Source of the DNA: Mediterranea sp. (in: CFB group bacteria) | Lineage (GTDB): Bacteria > Bacteroidota > Bacteroidia > Bacteroidales > Bacteroidaceae | NCBI GenBank assembly: GCA_031261805.1 | Contig: JAISIX010000261.1 | Coordinates: 1-32,021 of the forward strand | Reading direction: 5' to 3' | Length of the DNA: 32,021 bases | Shown: positions 30,962-32,021 of the stretch, piece by piece | Layout of the letters: each line of letters starts with the position of its first letter | Position numbering within the stretch: the stretch's first letter is position 1 | The notes under the pieces: generated by a model | Database searches by the model: none | Told to the model about the DNA's origin: nothing | Seen by the model: the letters and a program-made list of their open reading frames with translations, nothing else | Made by a program: the position numbers and the translations under genes

Positions 30962-31948
30962 TCATTGGTAATAGGAGTTCTGTACAGTCGTATTCATTCC
31001 TTTCTCCTTATTTATATAAGGTAGGAAGCGGACAGCGAATAGTAGCCGTCGGGTGTTGAAATCGTCGTAATCCTCGTCGGCAGGGTCGAAGCTGCCAATG
31101 TGAACATCACCCAGCGAATGGATGAAGCGCCGACCACCTAAGTAGAAGCCTACGTGCGACACGCTCTCCTTTTTCCCCTCGGTAGCCGGCCTACCAAAGA
31201 AGACGAGATCGCCCGGCCGCAGGTTGCCGAAGTCGGGGGCTATCTCGAGACGCTTCCCTACCCTCGCCTGCTGTGAGGCGTCGCGGGGGATGATGATGTC
31301 GTGCATGAAGAGCACTGTGCGGACAAAACCGCTGCAGTCCATTCCCTTCGTAGAAGTGCCTGCCCAAAGGTAAGGAAACCCCATGAGGGAACGGGCAGTG
31401 GCCAGGATGCTTGCCGCGTCCTGTCGGAGGGAGGCTCGCCACTCCTTCTCCTTCTGCGCAACTTTTTTGGAGATATACCCTTGCCTACCGTCGGGGTAAG
31501 CCACGTGGTATAAGCCTCCTTCGTCAGCCAACAAGCGTAGTCTGTTGCCCGCCACCACGTCCGACACCGTCGCCGATTGCTCGTTGGCCCGGCTATACAC
31601 CATGCCGTAGAGCGCGGTAACGACGACCTTCTCCGCCCTGTTCCACACATTATATTGTACTTTCGACATAGGCGTGACGGACATCCGATGTACCCATCCT
31701 GTGTAGTCGTCGGGCATCCGCACCTCAAACCATCCGTTGTAACGTAGCACCTTCAGCGGCATGCCCAGCAACGCCTGTGTGCTCATGCCCGAAGTGAAAC
31801 GTCCCTCCTCTCGCAGGTTGCATACTGAGACGCGCACCACGGCGTAGGTCGAGTCGGCAGGAAGGGCCAAATATCCATTAGCACGCAGTGCGGTAGCTAT
31901 GGCCGACAAAAAAAGTAGGCAGTAAAGTAGGAAATATTTCTTCATCAT
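30962..31948 (-). CDS. NlpC/P60 murein peptide endopeptidase with SH3-like domains
   Basis: The ATG at 31948 (or 31945) gives 328 residues with a signal peptide, KKYFLLYCLLFLSAIATA. Two SH3-like beta domains come first (about 35-100 and 105-165). The NlpC/P60 domain follows with catalytic Cys205 (MDCSGFV), His265 (SHVGFYL) and His277. The layout matches YkfC-type gamma-D-glutamyl-diamino-acid endopeptidases. These release L-Ala-D-Glu from murein peptides, the substrate of the epimerase encoded next. The pair forms a murein-peptide recycling unit. Its -7 element TACCTTTG is at 31967-31974. Confidence 0.9.
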   Translation of the reverse strand: MMKKYFLLYCLLFLSAIATALRANGYLALPADSTYAVVRVSVCNLREEGRFTSGMSTQALLGMPLKVLRYNGWFEVRMPDDYTGWVHRMSVTPMSKVQYNVWNRAEKVVVTALYGMVYSRANEQSATVSDVVAGNRLRLLADEGGLYHVAYPDGRQGYISKKVAQKEKEWRASLRQDAASILATARSLMGFPYLWAGTSTKGMDCSGFVRTVLFMHDIIIPRDASQQARVGKRLEIAPDFGNLRPGDLVFFGRPATEGKKESVSHVGFYLGGRRFIHSLGDVHIGSFDPADEDYDDFNTRRLLFAVRFLPYINKEKGMNTTVQNSYYQ

Positions 31949-31966
31949 ATCGAAGTTTAACGGAAG

Positions 31967-31974
31967 CAAAGGTA
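31967..31974 (-). promoter_or_regulatory. -7 element of the NlpC/P60-epimerase operon
   Basis: TACCTTTG on the minus strand fits TAnnTTTG, 18 bp before the first start codon. Confidence 0.6.
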
Positions 31975-32021
31975 GAAATTATTCCGATTTCCCCCGCAAT
32001 CTTTCGCTTAAACAAAATAAA

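Overview
The window looks like a chromosomal segment of a human-gut-type Bacteroides or a close Bacteroidales relative. The evidence is repeated -7 promoter elements of the TAnnTTTG type, a short primary sigma factor without region 1.1, many lipoproteins with a Cys-terminated signal peptide, few Shine-Dalgarno sites, and GC-rich third codon positions. From memory, the order NlpC/P60 - dipeptide epimerase - HtrA - RpoD also matches Bacteroides thetaiotaomicron. I could not run a search, so the species is open.

Positions 1-1383 hold no intact gene. They carry three inverted or tandem repeat structures and a relic of a PD-(D/E)XK nuclease gene. From 1384 to 6736 lie an outer-surface glycoside-hydrolase-like lipoprotein, a patatin and an overlapping GH13 amylase-family enzyme. 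An initiator tRNA with promoter and terminator follows on the minus strand. At 7156-9203 is a TetR regulator - FabG - pseudouridine synthase group. An EEP-family lipoprotein gene (minus) is divergent from a cyclophilin - M16 peptidase - MATE operon whose genes overlap by ATGA. Next come AsnA, uracil-DNA glycosylase, 4-alpha-glucanotransferase, FolB, an unknown protein and a second uracil-DNA-glycosylase-like protein (14023-20184).

From 20169 to the end all genes are on the minus strand. They are an HdeD-like membrane protein with queuosine-precursor enzymes QueD and QueE and a pyridoxal/pyridoxamine kinase; a LruC-domain lipoprotein behind a C11 (clostripain) peptidase lipoprotein; a small secreted protein; the primary sigma factor; an HtrA/DegP protease; and a murein-peptide pair (NlpC/P60 endopeptidase plus dipeptide epimerase).

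Two observations stand out. First, the primary sigma factor gene carries an in-frame TAG at codon 203, between the sigma-3 and sigma-4 parts, with both sides intact and an ATG two codons later. It is either a base-call error, a suppressed nonsense codon, or a split sigma factor. Second, two unrelated intergenic arrays share one architecture: an exact 22-bp period, a centre of dyad symmetry about every 11 bp, and an outer inverted repeat enclosing the array. I recognise no described element with that design.
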